Shown: positions 39,567 to 51,300 of the stretch, piece by piece
How the letters are laid out: every line of letters starts with the position of its first letter
How positions within the stretch are numbered: position 1 is the first letter of the stretch
Assembly: GCA_008711295.1 (NCBI GenBank)
Contig: VUYV01000090.1
Span: 1,212,492 to 1,276,491 of the forward strand
DNA length: 64,000 bases
DNA from: Anarhynchus alexandrinus
Taxonomy: Eukaryota; Chordata; Aves; Charadriiformes; Charadriidae
Direction: 5' to 3'
Made by a program: the position numbers and the translations under genes
Notes under the pieces: model-generated
Database searches by the model: none
What the model was told of the DNA's origin: nothing
The model's input: the letters and a program-made list of their open reading frames with translations, nothing else

Positions 39567-39689
39567 CTGAGGTATGGAGTAACCCAACTGCTGCATTTTG
39601 CCAGGCTGACTACGGCGCTGACAGGAATTTCTGTAACAGTGTTTCGCCCGAGTTTCCGGTGGGACAGGAAATTTCCCCGATTCCTCCAT
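39567..39689 (-). other. Candidate first coding exon of a divergent minus-strand transcript
   Basis: An ATG at 39689-39687 has a purine at -3 (G) and G at +4. It opens a frame of 41 codons ending at a CAG then GTTACT donor, phase 0. The translation begins MEESGKFPVPPE. It sits on the left shoulder of the CMC1 CpG island in divergent orientation, where a bidirectional promoter could drive it. The phase matches the exon-like segment at 38126-37953. CpG-rich DNA has few stop codons, so open frames here are weak evidence. No homologue is recognised. Confidence 0.25.
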
Positions 39690-39947
39690 CCCCTGAACAT
39701 CTGCGAGGGGAATGTGGTCCCACAGACACAGAGAGGCAGCAGCGCCAGAGGGCCTCCTCCCTCATGCACCGGGCAGCCCTCTTTAGACGGGCCACAAACC
39801 AACTCATCGACAAAACCGGCCACCGTTGCGCTAATCCTCATCTTCCTCTTCGCGCCTTTGCTGTGGAAGCCTCAGAACACCCCGAGGGTGTCACCAACCT
39901 CGGCCACAGGCGGCGACACCCCGGGGCCGCGGCCCTGACAGGAAGGT

Positions 39948-39959
39948 TGCGCATGCGCC
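39948..39959. promoter_or_regulatory. NRF1 binding site (perfect palindromic core)
   Basis: TGCGCATGCGCC matches the NRF1 consensus YGCGCAYGCGCR at all but the last base and contains the complete self-complementary core. NRF1 activates many nuclear genes for mitochondrial proteins. The site lies about 130 bases upstream of the CMC1 ATG, which suits the gene. Confidence 0.75.
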
Positions 39960-40015
39960 TTGCCACCCCCCCCGGCCTGGTGAGGGGGAGAGGGAGGTGG
40001 GGCTCGGCCGGGCCG

Positions 40016-40066
40016 CGCCTGCGCAGCAGGGCGTGAGGGCGGCCGCCTGCGCAGTGTGCGCAGCTG
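40016..40066. promoter_or_regulatory. Cluster of NRF1-like TGCGCA half sites
   Basis: Three further TGCGCA cores are present: CGCCTGCGCAGC at about 40016-40027, then CGCCTGCGCAGT and GTGTGCGCAGCT at about 40045-40066. They lie within 75 bases of the CMC1 ATG. They may reinforce the perfect site upstream or lie at the start of transcription. Confidence 0.55.
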
Positions 40067-40088
40067 CCGGCGTAGCCTGGAACCGCAG

Positions 40089-40113
40089 ATGGAGCCTCCC
40101 CCTGGCGCCGCAG
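40089..40113 (+). CDS. CMC1: CMC1 coding exon 1 (8 codons plus one base)
   Basis: ATG at 40089 opens MEPPPGAA and stops at a donor after 40113 (GCCGCAG then GTAGGGG), leaving one base (G) for the next codon. Exon 2 begins with two bases (AA) that complete GAA, so the phase agrees exactly. A very short N-terminal coding exon is the known arrangement of vertebrate CMC1 (human begins with a similarly short segment before the conserved LRHVEKDVLIP). The N-terminus itself is poorly conserved, so the assignment rests on phase, on position in the CpG island with NRF1 sites, and on the strand of exon 2. The start context has C at -3 and G at +4. No upstream in-frame ATG fits better. Confidence 0.82.
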
Positions 40114-40164
40114 GTAGGGGCGGCCGCCGCGCACGTGCAGCGAGGGGGAGGGGGGTGCCGGTGG

Positions 40165-40250
40165 CGGCGTGCCCCCTCTCTCCTCCTTCTCCGCCTCCTC
40201 CCCCCTTTTTCTCGCCCCCCCCTCCGCCGCCGCCGCTGCCGCTCGCCGCC
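40165..40250 (+). repeat. Pyrimidine tract with CGC triplets
   Basis: A long C/T-rich run (CCTCCTTCTCCGCCTCCTCC type) is followed by CCGCCGCCGCCGCTGCCGCT. It lies in the CpG island just inside intron 1. Such tracts are often length-variable and hard to assemble. Confidence 0.7.
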
Positions 40251-42658
40251 CGCCTCGCCGGGGCTTCCTGTGGGAAACCCCCGCCGCTTTCCGCTTCACG
40301 CACGCCGGCGAGGAGAGCGGGCTGTGCGCCGCGCCGCCGGCGGGTATGAGGAAAGGCCACCCGGAGGGGCTCGGCCCGTCCTCCTCGGCGGGCTGGGGCT
40401 GCCGGCAGCGCTTTCTCCGCCGCGGCCTCCCGCCCGCCGCCGCCGCCGTGACCTGCAAGGGCAAGGCGCGGGGCGGCGCCTGGCCCGGCCTCAGGCGGCG
40501 GCGCAGGTTGCCCCCGGGCGTCGAGGTGCCCGCCGCCCGGCCTGCTGTAGCCTCCCCGGCTGTGTAACGTAAAAGGTAAAACACCAAGGTTTGCGTGGTC
40601 CTCGGCTTCGTGTTACCAAGATCTTGGCCCGAACAGTTATGATCACCCAGAAGTGTCCTTACACCCACCTAATATTCACTTCTCCACCCTGTTCCCGAGG
40701 CAGGGGCCTTTGCCTGGGGGTGTTGGTGTGACAAGGCCCATCCCCCGCCAGAAGGAACCCAGCAAGGCGTTGGTGTGCTTCAGCTAATGCTGAGAGACAC
40801 CTGTAGTTGGTGGTGAACTGTGGTGGTGGTGACTGTGCCTCTGGTGCATGCGGTCTGTGGCCTTCTTCGAAAGGTGATGCCAGCCAAGGCCAAGCTCTTG
40901 ATTTCTGATGGAAATCTGTCCTGGGCCTGGCTCTCCAGGCCTTCCAAACAAGGCATTTGTAGAGTCATCAAGTTCTGTTTTGTGGATCATATCATCTAAG
41001 CATTGCTGTGTTATTAAGAAAATGTTATAAAACTTAACCACTGCTTGTCAGATGGTAGTTGTTCATCTACAGTGTAATTTTGCTGCCAGTTCTCCTTTGG
41101 AAAAAGTCTAGTTATTACACTAGCTCAATTCAAGCTGTTGCATGTTCAGTGTGTTAGCAAAAAGGATGTCTCCAAACACTGAAGTTTATCAGTGTTATAT
41201 TTCCCTAATTATGTCTATAATGACATTATATGTCCCTCCTAATCCTCATTGCAGTTGTATATTAGCTGTGGTAGGACTACTGAGGATGTACTTTGGGTAC
41301 CTGATATGTGACACCAATACTGAGATTCATCTGCTGGGTAGCAGCATTGCTTACTGACACCTCTTTAAATTGGCCACCTTGTTATCCAGTATCTTTTGCT
41401 TACCTTCCACCACACCACCCACCCCCAATCAGTCCCTGGCTGTTACAGCTCTGTTGAAAACCTCAGAATGTGAACTAAAAGCAAAGATGTCTAAGTGAGG
41501 TTGTAGAGAAACTGGAACAATAGCTGCAAGAGGTGTGAGCTGCCCCGTTCATATTAGTAAGGTGTTAACCCTGATGCGGTGGTTTTTAATGTCATCATTG
41601 TTAACTGCTTCTTGGCTCACATACGAGAAAAAAGAGGGAGAATCACAGTTTAGTTAATTGTTACCATGACTGATGCTTCATTTTATGGTCACAAAAGACA
41701 CAAATATTCTCATGGCTTTGCCAGGCAGTAGGGAGTGAGTATCAAGGAGTCCTCTGAAGCTCAGAATGTAAAACCTGTGAATTATGTCGTGATTTGTATG
41801 GGAGGAGTTTTTTGACAGCCACAGTTTGGGAAAGGAACAGTGGCTGTGTCATTAGGTGATTGAATCCAGTAAATAAATTGATAGATAAATCTGTTGACAA
41901 AATTTTATGTCACGTTATTTTGTTTTATCCTTTTTCAGAATGAATGAGCTGCAGCTCAGCATTGAAGTTGATTTTTTTATGCAGCACTTCCAAAACTCTG
42001 TAGGGTGCTGTTTTCAGTAGTAGAGGTCATGGATTATTAGAAAGTTCATTTTCTTTTTAACGTGCACTTGGTTATAGCTGTCATTTTCAGATGGTGATGT
42101 CTGGATCCCTAGTCAAAGATTCACAAATGTGTAAAGAGAAAAGTAGGGTTATTGACAGTAGCTTAGATACACAGTACAGGTTTTGCTACCTATCCTGGCC
42201 ATTTTTGGGGGTCTTAAAAGCAGAGGGGTTGAAGACTGATTTCATAATTTTCCTAAGCTACTTGTGTGGAAGTCTAGGTTGTTAAATACAGCAGCAGTAT
42301 ATCAGTGAAAGGAGAGAATTGGGCTTGCAGAATGGTTGTGACTTGTTTCAAAGTGGCATGGGCAGTGAGACAGAGCTGGAAGATAAAGCAATGTTGAATT
42401 TAAAGGGCAAAAATATCTAAGTAAAAGGAAGAACAGTTTAGATAACTTCATTTAGATAATATTTGTGATTAAGAAAATAAGTTGCCACTGTCAAGAAGGG
42501 AGTTGAATGAGAATGACCTTTTTGATATTCCTAGTGCCTTTGATCTGTGTTGGCAACATGAAGGGAAAAGATAATTGTGGTTTCCTGAAGTTGTTTGACA
42601 CCACGTTTTAGAGAACCGTTCTGGGAAAAGAACTAAAAAATGAAAGATCTGTTGGGAT

Positions 42659-42773
42659 GCTCCAATTATGAGTTTTGGAACTCCAATTGTGAGTTTTACA
42701 TAATAATATATATAAAAATTATATATAATATATATATAAAATAATATAATTGGAACTCCAATTATGAGTTTTG
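42659..42773 (+). repeat. Three copies of a 21-bp unit flanking a TA-rich microsatellite
   Basis: The unit GGAACTCCAATTATGAGTTTT (slightly varied) occurs at about 42659-42676 (partial start), 42677-42697 and 42751-42771. A TA-rich block (about 42698-42750) lies between the second and third copies. The pattern suggests a small tandem array that was interrupted by expansion of the TA tract. Confidence 0.8.
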
Positions 42774-45700
42774 TAATATTGAGTGGTTTGAAAGGATTCT
42801 TTAGAGTTTAAAATTCAGAACAGCATCTGCAATCCTTGTGTTAATGTAACCAAAAGGCTTTCAGCCTTCTCTTTTTGTCAGAACACCTCATGCTCTGCAA
42901 CTTTTGAAAACACTGGTGTGTTTTGATCGTAGTCATGATGTTAGTTTCTAAGGTCTTAATTCATTTGTATTATGCTTACTGATTGTTCATTAAATACATA
43001 GGTACAGAAATCAAAGGTAGGCATTGTTTTTTCTTGTCTTTTAATCCTTACTTCCAGTTAAAATAAAAAAAAATAGCAGGAAGAATGGTATTTGATACTG
43101 TTATTCAAAAACCTTGCTCTTAATTTGTGTGTTGCTTTTGTTATTTGGAATGAAAGGTGTAAATTGTATCTTGAAAGGAGTGGCTAAAGAACTAAATATT
43201 CAAGTCCTCAAGGAGTTTGGGCGGATTTTTTTCAAATGAAACTTCTATTTGTGATTTAGATTGCTAACTTTCAGAATTGTGTGATTAGGCAGAAAGAAAA
43301 ACAAAGAGGAGTATGTAGTGTTTTAACCACCGATTAGTGTTACTGGGTATGGTGGGAAATCTTAGGTGGGTAGCATCTCTTCTCATAATAATTTGGGGGG
43401 TTTCACTTCTTGTTAGATTTTCCTGGATCCCTTTATCCAGATGTTGGGTACTTTGCTCTTTTTATGTAGGTTTTACCTGTTACTCATCTCTTGTTTCTGA
43501 TGCAAATTATTCCACAGTTCTTGAGGTCACTGCTTAGCTCTGTTTAATGAAGTCTGTTTGGTTTATATACTTCAGATAGTTTGTGATTTTTGCAGGACCT
43601 TTCTCTATTTCTTAATCCAGGTGGAAATAAGCAGTAAATTCTTGGACAACATCCACTGTTAGTTAGAAAGGGCACAGAAGAAATAGGGATTTTACACTTG
43701 GGGCTGATTTCGGACAAGAGGCACTCAAAAGTTTGGGCTTCACTTAAAAAGCGCGGAACCTTACGTGTAGGAATCCAATTGGATCTGTGCTGTTAGTATA
43801 TTTTTGCCGTCCCAGAAAAAAACCCAAAATGTGTATTTGGTTGCTGCAATATTGCTGCATGGTGTCTTTGTTTAAGTGACAAAAAGTTGCATTGAGTGTT
43901 TTGCATCAGTTACAAAGTGAAGCATTCAGAAGCTTTACAATGTCGGAATTAAGGCAGGCTGTGCTATTTTAGTCCTTGGCCAGTCCATGTTACTGTGTGT
44001 TCGGTGCATTTTGCTGTAATCCTCACCTACAGTTGTCAGAAGGGATTTAAGGTGGGGTGGGGTGTTCCCTTAATAGGTAGCTCACACCCTAAGTTTTTGT
44101 AACTGGCAGGTCTGTCATAATTGAACAATAGTTCAGGCTGGCTGTTAATGAATCTGCATTATTTTCAGTACTAAATGCTAAGCCCTGATCTGTGGTGAAA
44201 TTTCGGGACCTGTAACTGGCTTTGCTGTGTGATCAAGAGTGTAAAAAAATCTTGTGTCAAAAATCTTCACAAACAACTTCAGGCTTGGCTTTACTTATTA
44301 CTCTCCAGATGTATGAGCATTTGCAATCCGCATGTAATTAACAAAAAAGTGTGCTATGTCGTATCTGCTTTTCCTTTTCTTTCTAGATATTACAGGCTTG
44401 CTGTAATATAGCCATTGTTCAATTTTAGCAAACAGGCTTGTCAGTATTCTCGTAATCCAGTACAGCCATATTGCAAGAACACGAGCCCCAAAGCAAAATG
44501 TAAGATAACAAATTCAGCCGGTGAAAAAGGTGAAAATTGACTTTGAGGTGATGATAGAATGGTGAGAAGTTAAAGCTTTGGAAATTTTCCCTGGTGTTGT
44601 CATCCCTGTACTCCATCTTAATTTAAAATGATGTCAGTATTAGATAGAAAGATCTCAAAATCTGTAACTTTTTAAATACAAATAAATCCATTCATAAACA
44701 TTTAAATAAAAAAAAAAAAGGTTGCTGCATAGAGAAGCTGCACTGATCAGCCTCTTTTACTTTCAAATCAGAGTTTCAGGGTATCACATATGTTGTTTCA
44801 CTTGGATTATAACACTTCTGTCACTTCATGTCCTATACTTTAAAACCTTAGTAGAGAGCAAAGTACTTAAGACTCAAGTTTGTATGCAAACACAGGTGTG
44901 CAAATCAAATTACCAAATTCAGTATCATTTCACATATGCGTGAAGATGTTTAGTTGTGGTGCATCATCAGTCAGTTTACACTGGATGTTTTAGACTGATA
45001 AAATCCATTACTTTTACAGGATCCTGATTTGTGGGACCGAGGTTACAAAGCAGTACGCTGAAAGTATTTGCCACTTTGGCCCCATGAACCTCTTGGCACT
45101 AAGGGCACAGAAGCCCCCTCACAGGCTGCAGGATTGGGTATTTAAAGTGTTAATTACATTGATACATAAAATTACAATTTTAGGAAAAAAACTTAGGTTT
45201 TAGAAACATATGTTTTTTTCCTCCCATGATTTTTTAAATTTAATCTCTAAATTAATTTGTTCCGATGTGTGACTTAGTGTTTTAGAATAGAAGTTTTAAG
45301 TAGTTGATAATACATTCAGTTATACAGACTTTATTGGTAACTGTTTTTATGATACACATGCACAAATGAATTCACATGGATTAACGTAAGATTGGTAACT
45401 TTTATTTAATACAAAATGCAGAAGATAGGCAGAATGAGAGAGATGAAAATTTTGAGTTGAATGCATTCTTTTCCTGGAGGAGTAGTAAGCTATAATTATC
45501 TTTGCCCATTCAAAACACTGTTACAAGTACACTAAAATGAAACTGAAACGGTTTTTGAAAAAATTGAACCTCTAGAGCCAATAGTCTGATTGATGAAAGG
45601 AATGTTTGCCAGTAAGCATGCAATTAACACCGTGCTTCTACTTCTGTTATTAATAAAAGTGTGATTTTTCAGTGTAGTTTTATAATTAGCTCATAGGCAA

Positions 45701-47630
45701 GTGTTTTAAAACAAAACTTTGTGAGGAAACGGAGTATTTAAAGCACAGAAATAATTTTTACCAGCTGATATGAAAAGTAACTGAATTCCCAAAATTAATG
45801 CACTTATGTAACTTAGCTGTAAACTCATTATTCATTCTCCAGCCCATCTTAACTTTGTATTCTATGTGCTATAGATCTGCGTATGGAAAAACTGAGAGAA
45901 TGGTAAACTTAAGTTTAGTAGGCTCATCACAGATGAAGGCCAGACGTTCTCTTCCAGGAAAAGAACTGTTACACTTATTTAGAGTGGAAGAAGTGTAACA
46001 CAGGTACACATTTTTCTTTAAATGTGGTGTAAGTTAAAGAATGGGAATTCTGAATGTATGTTCTTGTTTTTCTTCCCTTTCACTCTAATAACTCTATTAT
46101 TTCTGCTGCTGAAGTTTTCATTAATACTTTTTCAAGTTCTATTTCTTAGCTTAAAAAAGAAAGGCATCTTAGAAATCTGTCCACTGAGAACTGCTTATCT
46201 TTGAAGGCAGCTGGTAGGAAAAAAAAATAGCAAGGTGTTTTTTAAAAAAAAAAGTCCCTTTTATGGCTCTACATTTCTGAACCAAGGCCCCAAAATAATG
46301 AAAGTGATTGTTTTAAAAAATTTGTATTTTGAAGAGTGTTGTATTTTTTAATGTGGATTCTTGAATCTTGACTGAACTTTCTACAGCATTTTTGCTAGTA
46401 AATAACATGACTGATGCCTAAAAGTTGATATAACTGGGACTTGAAGAAAAACATGAGGTGTAACAGTTGCTAATGAAAATGTTAGAAACTTATTGAAACT
46501 TTCTCTGTTCTTCATGTATACTGTGATTCATAGTGAAATAGCTATAATATTTAAAGTACTACTTTGAGCTATTTTTTTTAAATGTGCATAGATAAACTGA
46601 ACCAAGAAAATCCAAATTACAGGTTGTATAATGAGAAATGCATGTTTCAAAAATTGTTACTGGAATCACTTGACTCACTTCCTCTTGGATGCAGAAGGTA
46701 TGGGGCTTCTGTGAATATCTGGGTAGACAAGTTTTCAACTTTTCTGAGTAAATTATCTCCCTGCTACCCCAAGTCATGAGGGAGATGAAAGCAGAGCTAT
46801 AAACTACCAGCAGGTCATAGTGGCAAAAGGGTGAATAAGTCAGTTACCAGCTGTGTTGAATGAAGAGGGGGGATGGTTTGACTTTTCTCAGGACACTCTT
46901 CTAGGAGAGCTTTTGTCTTGGTATCCCCTTTTTGTAATAGTCTTCTAATTAATATGACAAGCTGCTACAGTCACTTTCGTGATTAGGGCTGTAAAGCAGC
47001 TTTGTGTTTCAGTCTCCTCTTGTCCTCTTAAAGGTCTGCTGCATACAGCACAGGTCTACACTGTGGTCCTCTTTTTCTCGAGGCCTTCCTGGATCCAGCA
47101 GTCAGAGGCAAGGAAGCCAGGAGAGTATTCATCATCTGTTTTCCCATCTTTCACATGGATTGAATTTGATGTGTATTCTGTGCTGTTCTAGTGGTTGTGA
47201 CACTGTCGTTCCTACTGATGCATTTATTTCCTGATATTTTTTTTTGTCATTTTTACAAAAATAATGAAAACTGTTAAACTGAATGGCTGTGGTCCTTGGC
47301 CTTCCATGGCAACGAATAGCTTTTGCAGCTGAGGGTTTTGATCAACCACAGAAAACTATTACAATTGTAGTTTTGTGCCCTATGTATTGTATGCGACCAG
47401 AGAACCATTTCAAGCATTCAGATTTGCCAAAACCCACAGACTTTATTTGTAAAAAACCAAAAGTCTTAAACATGTTCTTGGTGTTTTGCTGAATAGGGAT
47501 ATCTCCCAGTTTAGTCATTGCTCGCTCTCCTTCCTTTAATTCTTTACACTGAGCAGAGGTGGTAGGGAAAACAATTTCTCTTTTACAGAGATATTCTCTT
47601 TTCTGTAATTTTCTCCCCTTCTGTCTTTTG

Positions 47631-47645
47631 TTTTTTTTTTTTTTT
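47631..47645 (+). repeat. T15 run at the 5' junction of a CR1 copy
   Basis: A run of 15 T ends a few bases before the recognisable CR1 sequence begins. It may mark the insertion point or predate it. Confidence 0.7.
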
Positions 47646-47649
47646 GCTG

Positions 47650-48372
47650 GCAACTGCAAGCTCATAATCTCTATAACCTGCTGGAAAGCAGCTCTGTGGA
47701 AAGGGACCTGGGAGTCCTGGTGGACAACAGGATGACCAAGAGCCAGCAATGTGCCCTTGTTGCCAAGGCGGCCGGTGGCATCCTGGGATGCATCAAGAAG
47801 AGTGTGGCCAGCAGGCTGAGGGATGTTATCCTTCCCCTCTACTCTGCCCTGGTGGGGCCACATCTGGAGTATTGTGTCCAGTTCTGGGCTCCCCTGTTCA
47901 AGAAGGACAGGGAACTGCTGGAGGGGGTCCAGCAAAGGGCTACAAAGATGATTAGGGGACTGGAGCATCTTTCTTATGAGGAGAGGCTGAGGGACTTGGG
48001 TCTTTTTAGTCTAGAGAAAAGAAGACTGAGGGGGGATCTTATCAATACTTATACATACTTAAAGGGAGAGTGCCAGGGGGATGGGAACAGTCTTTTTTCA
48101 GTGGTGCCCAGTGATAGGACAAGAGGTAATGGGCATAAACTTGAACATAGGAAGTTCCATCTTAACATGAGGAGGAACTTCTTTACTTTGAGGGTGGCAG
48201 AGCACTGGAACAGGCTGCCCAGAGAGGTGGTGGAGTCTCCAACTCTGGAGACATTCCAAACCCGCCTGGATGCTGTCCTGTGCAACCTGCTGTAGGTGAC
48301 CCTGCTCTGTCAGGGGGGGTTGGACTAGATGATCTCCAGAGGTCCCTTCCAACCCTGACCATTCTGTGGTAA
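47650..48372 (+). mobile_element. CR1 retrotransposon, 5'-truncated, with open C-terminal ORF2
   Basis: Sense to CMC1, in intron 1. The frame is open from at least 47663 and runs to a TAG at 48293-48295, about 210 codons. It encodes the region after the CR1 reverse-transcriptase core. Typical blocks are [81 protein letters not shown] and [17 protein letters not shown]. Upstream ORF2 (endonuclease and most of the RT) is missing, so the copy cannot move itself. The 3' UTR is short and carries 'ggttggactagatgatctcc' and 'ccttccaaccctgaccattctgtgg'. Absence of any frameshift or stop marks a fairly young copy. The ATG-less frame is a truncated remnant, not a host gene. Confidence 0.95.
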
Positions 48373-51300
48373 CCATTCTTTATCCTCTCCTCTGTTCCTT
48401 GTCACCCTCAGGAGTGGCAGCATTCTGGAATGTCCTGATCTCTGTCTTTAGGAAACATTCAGTTGTTTCACCACACAGATTCCTTGACTGTAGCCTTATT
48501 CACATTTTCAAGGAGCTAGTGACTTAGATGCTGTAACACCTGCAAGCCAGTATTTGGTTTTAATTCTGGCTGAACTTCTGTGTATATTTTTACAAAATAC
48601 TTAGTTTTTAGTGTTAATTCTATTTAGTCTGCTTTTTGTAACCTTTACTTAATTAGCTCGTGTTCATCCATCTGCCTCTTGTAATGTTTGATGATGCTAG
48701 CAAATTTCAACAGAATGTAAGGTTAAGGTAAAGGTAGAATCTCAGAGTGTTAAGTTGCTGTAACAAACATGCCCGAGTTTTGGCTGGCAAGGGGAGAAGG
48801 AAAAGCTGCTGCTAACATTTTTCTGGCCCTTTGGAAGCTTAGAGGTAGCGTGTTTGTGTTGATTCTCTTTGTGGCCAAAGCCATGATCATCTCAAACAGC
48901 CTACCCAGAAGACCAGGCAAAGCGTGTGGAGGATGTGGGTGGGAACCAAAGATACCAGCTTTCAAATGCAGAAGGCATACTGTAGGAAAACATATTTCTT
49001 GCTTGCCTGGGGATAATTTTATTGATGTTTTGATGAGACAATAAAACAGCAGTAGGTCTGTTGTAATGCATATTCTTCTGCAGGGACTAGTTTGCAGCAA
49101 ATCTGGTATTAGAATAAGAATTATCTTTCTTAGTGTAGAATAGTGAACTTTCAAAAGGGGAAAATAGTACTTACTATTCTAGAAACTGTAATATAGATGA
49201 AAAAAGGCAAAAGGAATTGATGGTTTCACATGGCTGTCTCATGTTTTTTGATGAAGTCTTGTTTCTGAGGTGTTGTTTCTTTGAAAGTTCTTGCCATATA
49301 TGTTACTGCAGAGCTGATTAGGTTGGAGTGATGATGATCTCCTTGCAAGTGCTTATACATTGGTATCAGAAATGCAGTTACTCTGTATGTAAACATATTT
49401 TTCTACCTGGTGTCCAGTATTGTTAATATTTGTGTCTTATTTTTCTTTAATATTTTGTATAAATGCTAGGGTTACCAACTTCAGTAAAGGTGTTTTAAGA
49501 TCCTTGAAGGAAAATCACTGTAATTGTAATACAATGGATAGTTTGAAATCAAGGAAGAATATTAAAAATACTTAAGGCGTTACAATTGAAACTCAGGAGT
49601 AGATACAGTACTGCCCAAACTGAACATCTGCATTTGAGTTATCTGGAGAGATGGTTGCACCCAGACGCCTAAAACTACCTCCTAGACGTTACAAGATGAT
49701 TTGACTTGCTTGTGCTTTTCCTGGTTTAAAAAATGATACTTGCCAACAAACATTCTTTTAATGAGACTATAAGTGATCTTTATTCCTGTTTCCTTTATAC
49801 CACTGAATAATTACCTCTGAATTACTGTTGTAGCTCTCTTCTGGTTCTTTGTACTGGAGACTGCCCTGTGTCCTGATGTGCGGCTCCTCTTTGTCAGTAT
49901 TGGGTGGGTGATCCTTGCGTTGAAGCCCTGTGCTTTGCTGTCAGAACCGTGGATGCTTCTAGCCACCTCTGCCAGCGGGGGAAGCCCAGTCGCCCTTCTC
50001 AGGCTCTAAAGGCTTCTGTGCTATCCGCTACATTTCCATGTATCCTGGGGTAGGGGTAAAAAGTTAAATGAAGTAATTATTAGAACTCTGATAAGTAGAT
50101 CTACTTACTCAAAAGTGTAAACGAGCTGAGAAGCACTTTTTTGCATGTGTTTGAGTTAGTTTTCTGTCTTGAACTGATCAGTCACTGTGTGGTTAAGTGT
50201 GTAATAGTGCTGATGTGATGGGGGTGAAGGAGGGCAATGGGGGATTATTAAAACTTCCCTTTTGGTGGCAGCTAGCGACTCACTTGCTTATGTGTATCCA
50301 CATTCATAGATCACCTTAGTTTCTGCCTACTCTAAGTACCGGTATAACCAATTTAATTTTTTAAAAAATGGGGGGAAGCTTAGGCTATAATTTGAGCCTG
50401 TGGTGCCCATGACAGTTGAGTCTTCCTCTTAGTCCTAGTCTCACGCATTTCCCTCTCACCGGCCATTTATGCAGTTATAGAATGAACTGGATCAGAGAAT
50501 TTATCTAGCTGAAAAATTGCCTGACAAGAAATGTATTTACCTTTAAACCAAATTAACTTCCCCTTTGAGTTCGCCACAGGGCTACAGAGCACATCTGTGT
50601 GGGCTGAGGGAAAAGAGCCTCATAGGGATCAGGAGAGGCAGGAGTGTTGCAGTGCCAGCTCGCTTTGACTGAAGTTAGTAGAGCTGAGGCACGTAGCTTG
50701 GCGGTGCTGTTTCCTGCCATGTCATTCAGCTGAATGATTTGTCCTTTTTAAAAACATGCTTAAAAGTTTTATGACAGCTCTGTGTTGTCTGTAACATAAT
50801 AAATGCTCGGTACAGTAATTGCACCGATGTTCTGCAGAAAGTTAAAACGAAGGAAATTTAATTGTAATTATTTTATCTCGGTCATGAAAGTCAGAGCATA
50901 GAAGCAAATCTAAATCGTGAGCTATTTGTGTTTTATATTTTTGTTTTATTTACAGAAGACACTTTGTTTTCATTCCTTTACTGTAGAAATTCCAAGTAAG
51001 AAATTTTTGAGAAGAAATATATCTTCAGTTCAGATTCTGTATATTGCTCATTGCAATCCTGTTTTGTTGCCAGATTCCCCTAATAATATCACATATTCAA
51101 TACTGTGTAACCTCAAAACGTAACCTCATAAAATTAGTAAACTATAAAAGATGATGACTTAAAAATGACTAGAGAGATGTTAGTCTCTGTTGCCTTTTGA
51201 TCTAGAAGTAACTGAAGATGCTCTGAAAAGTAGTGTTTGAAAGCGGTAGGTAACATAAATTCTGTTTCTTTCCCTAATTTCAATGCATTGCACTTTTAAT

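Larger units (their letters stand above)
39600..40575. promoter_or_regulatory. CMC1: CpG island promoter of CMC1
   Basis: Base composition switches abruptly from AT-rich to very GC- and CpG-rich at about 39.6 kb and returns by about 40.6 kb. The island covers the CMC1 start codon, its presumed TATA-less start region (about 39.95-40.08 kb) and the first part of intron 1. Long open frames in all directions inside the island come from the lack of stop codons and are not genes. The island extends well to both sides of the start codon and may be bidirectional, but no second gene is proven. Confidence 0.9.

Noticed and set aside
39838..40668. Very long open frames in several frames (up to 276 codons) across the CpG island
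   Set aside because: GC-rich DNA lacks stop codons. The translations are Pro/Arg/Ala/Gly-rich and overlap each other on both strands. Only the 25-base CMC1 exon has splice and phase support.
48049..48376. Minus-strand frames of 78 and 92 codons
   Set aside because: Shadows of the sense CR1 copy.
50917..51123. Possible extra CMC1 exon after TTTTATTTACAG at about 50956
   Set aside because: No similarity to CMC1, and exon 1 already joins exon 2 in phase. No clear donor closes it.
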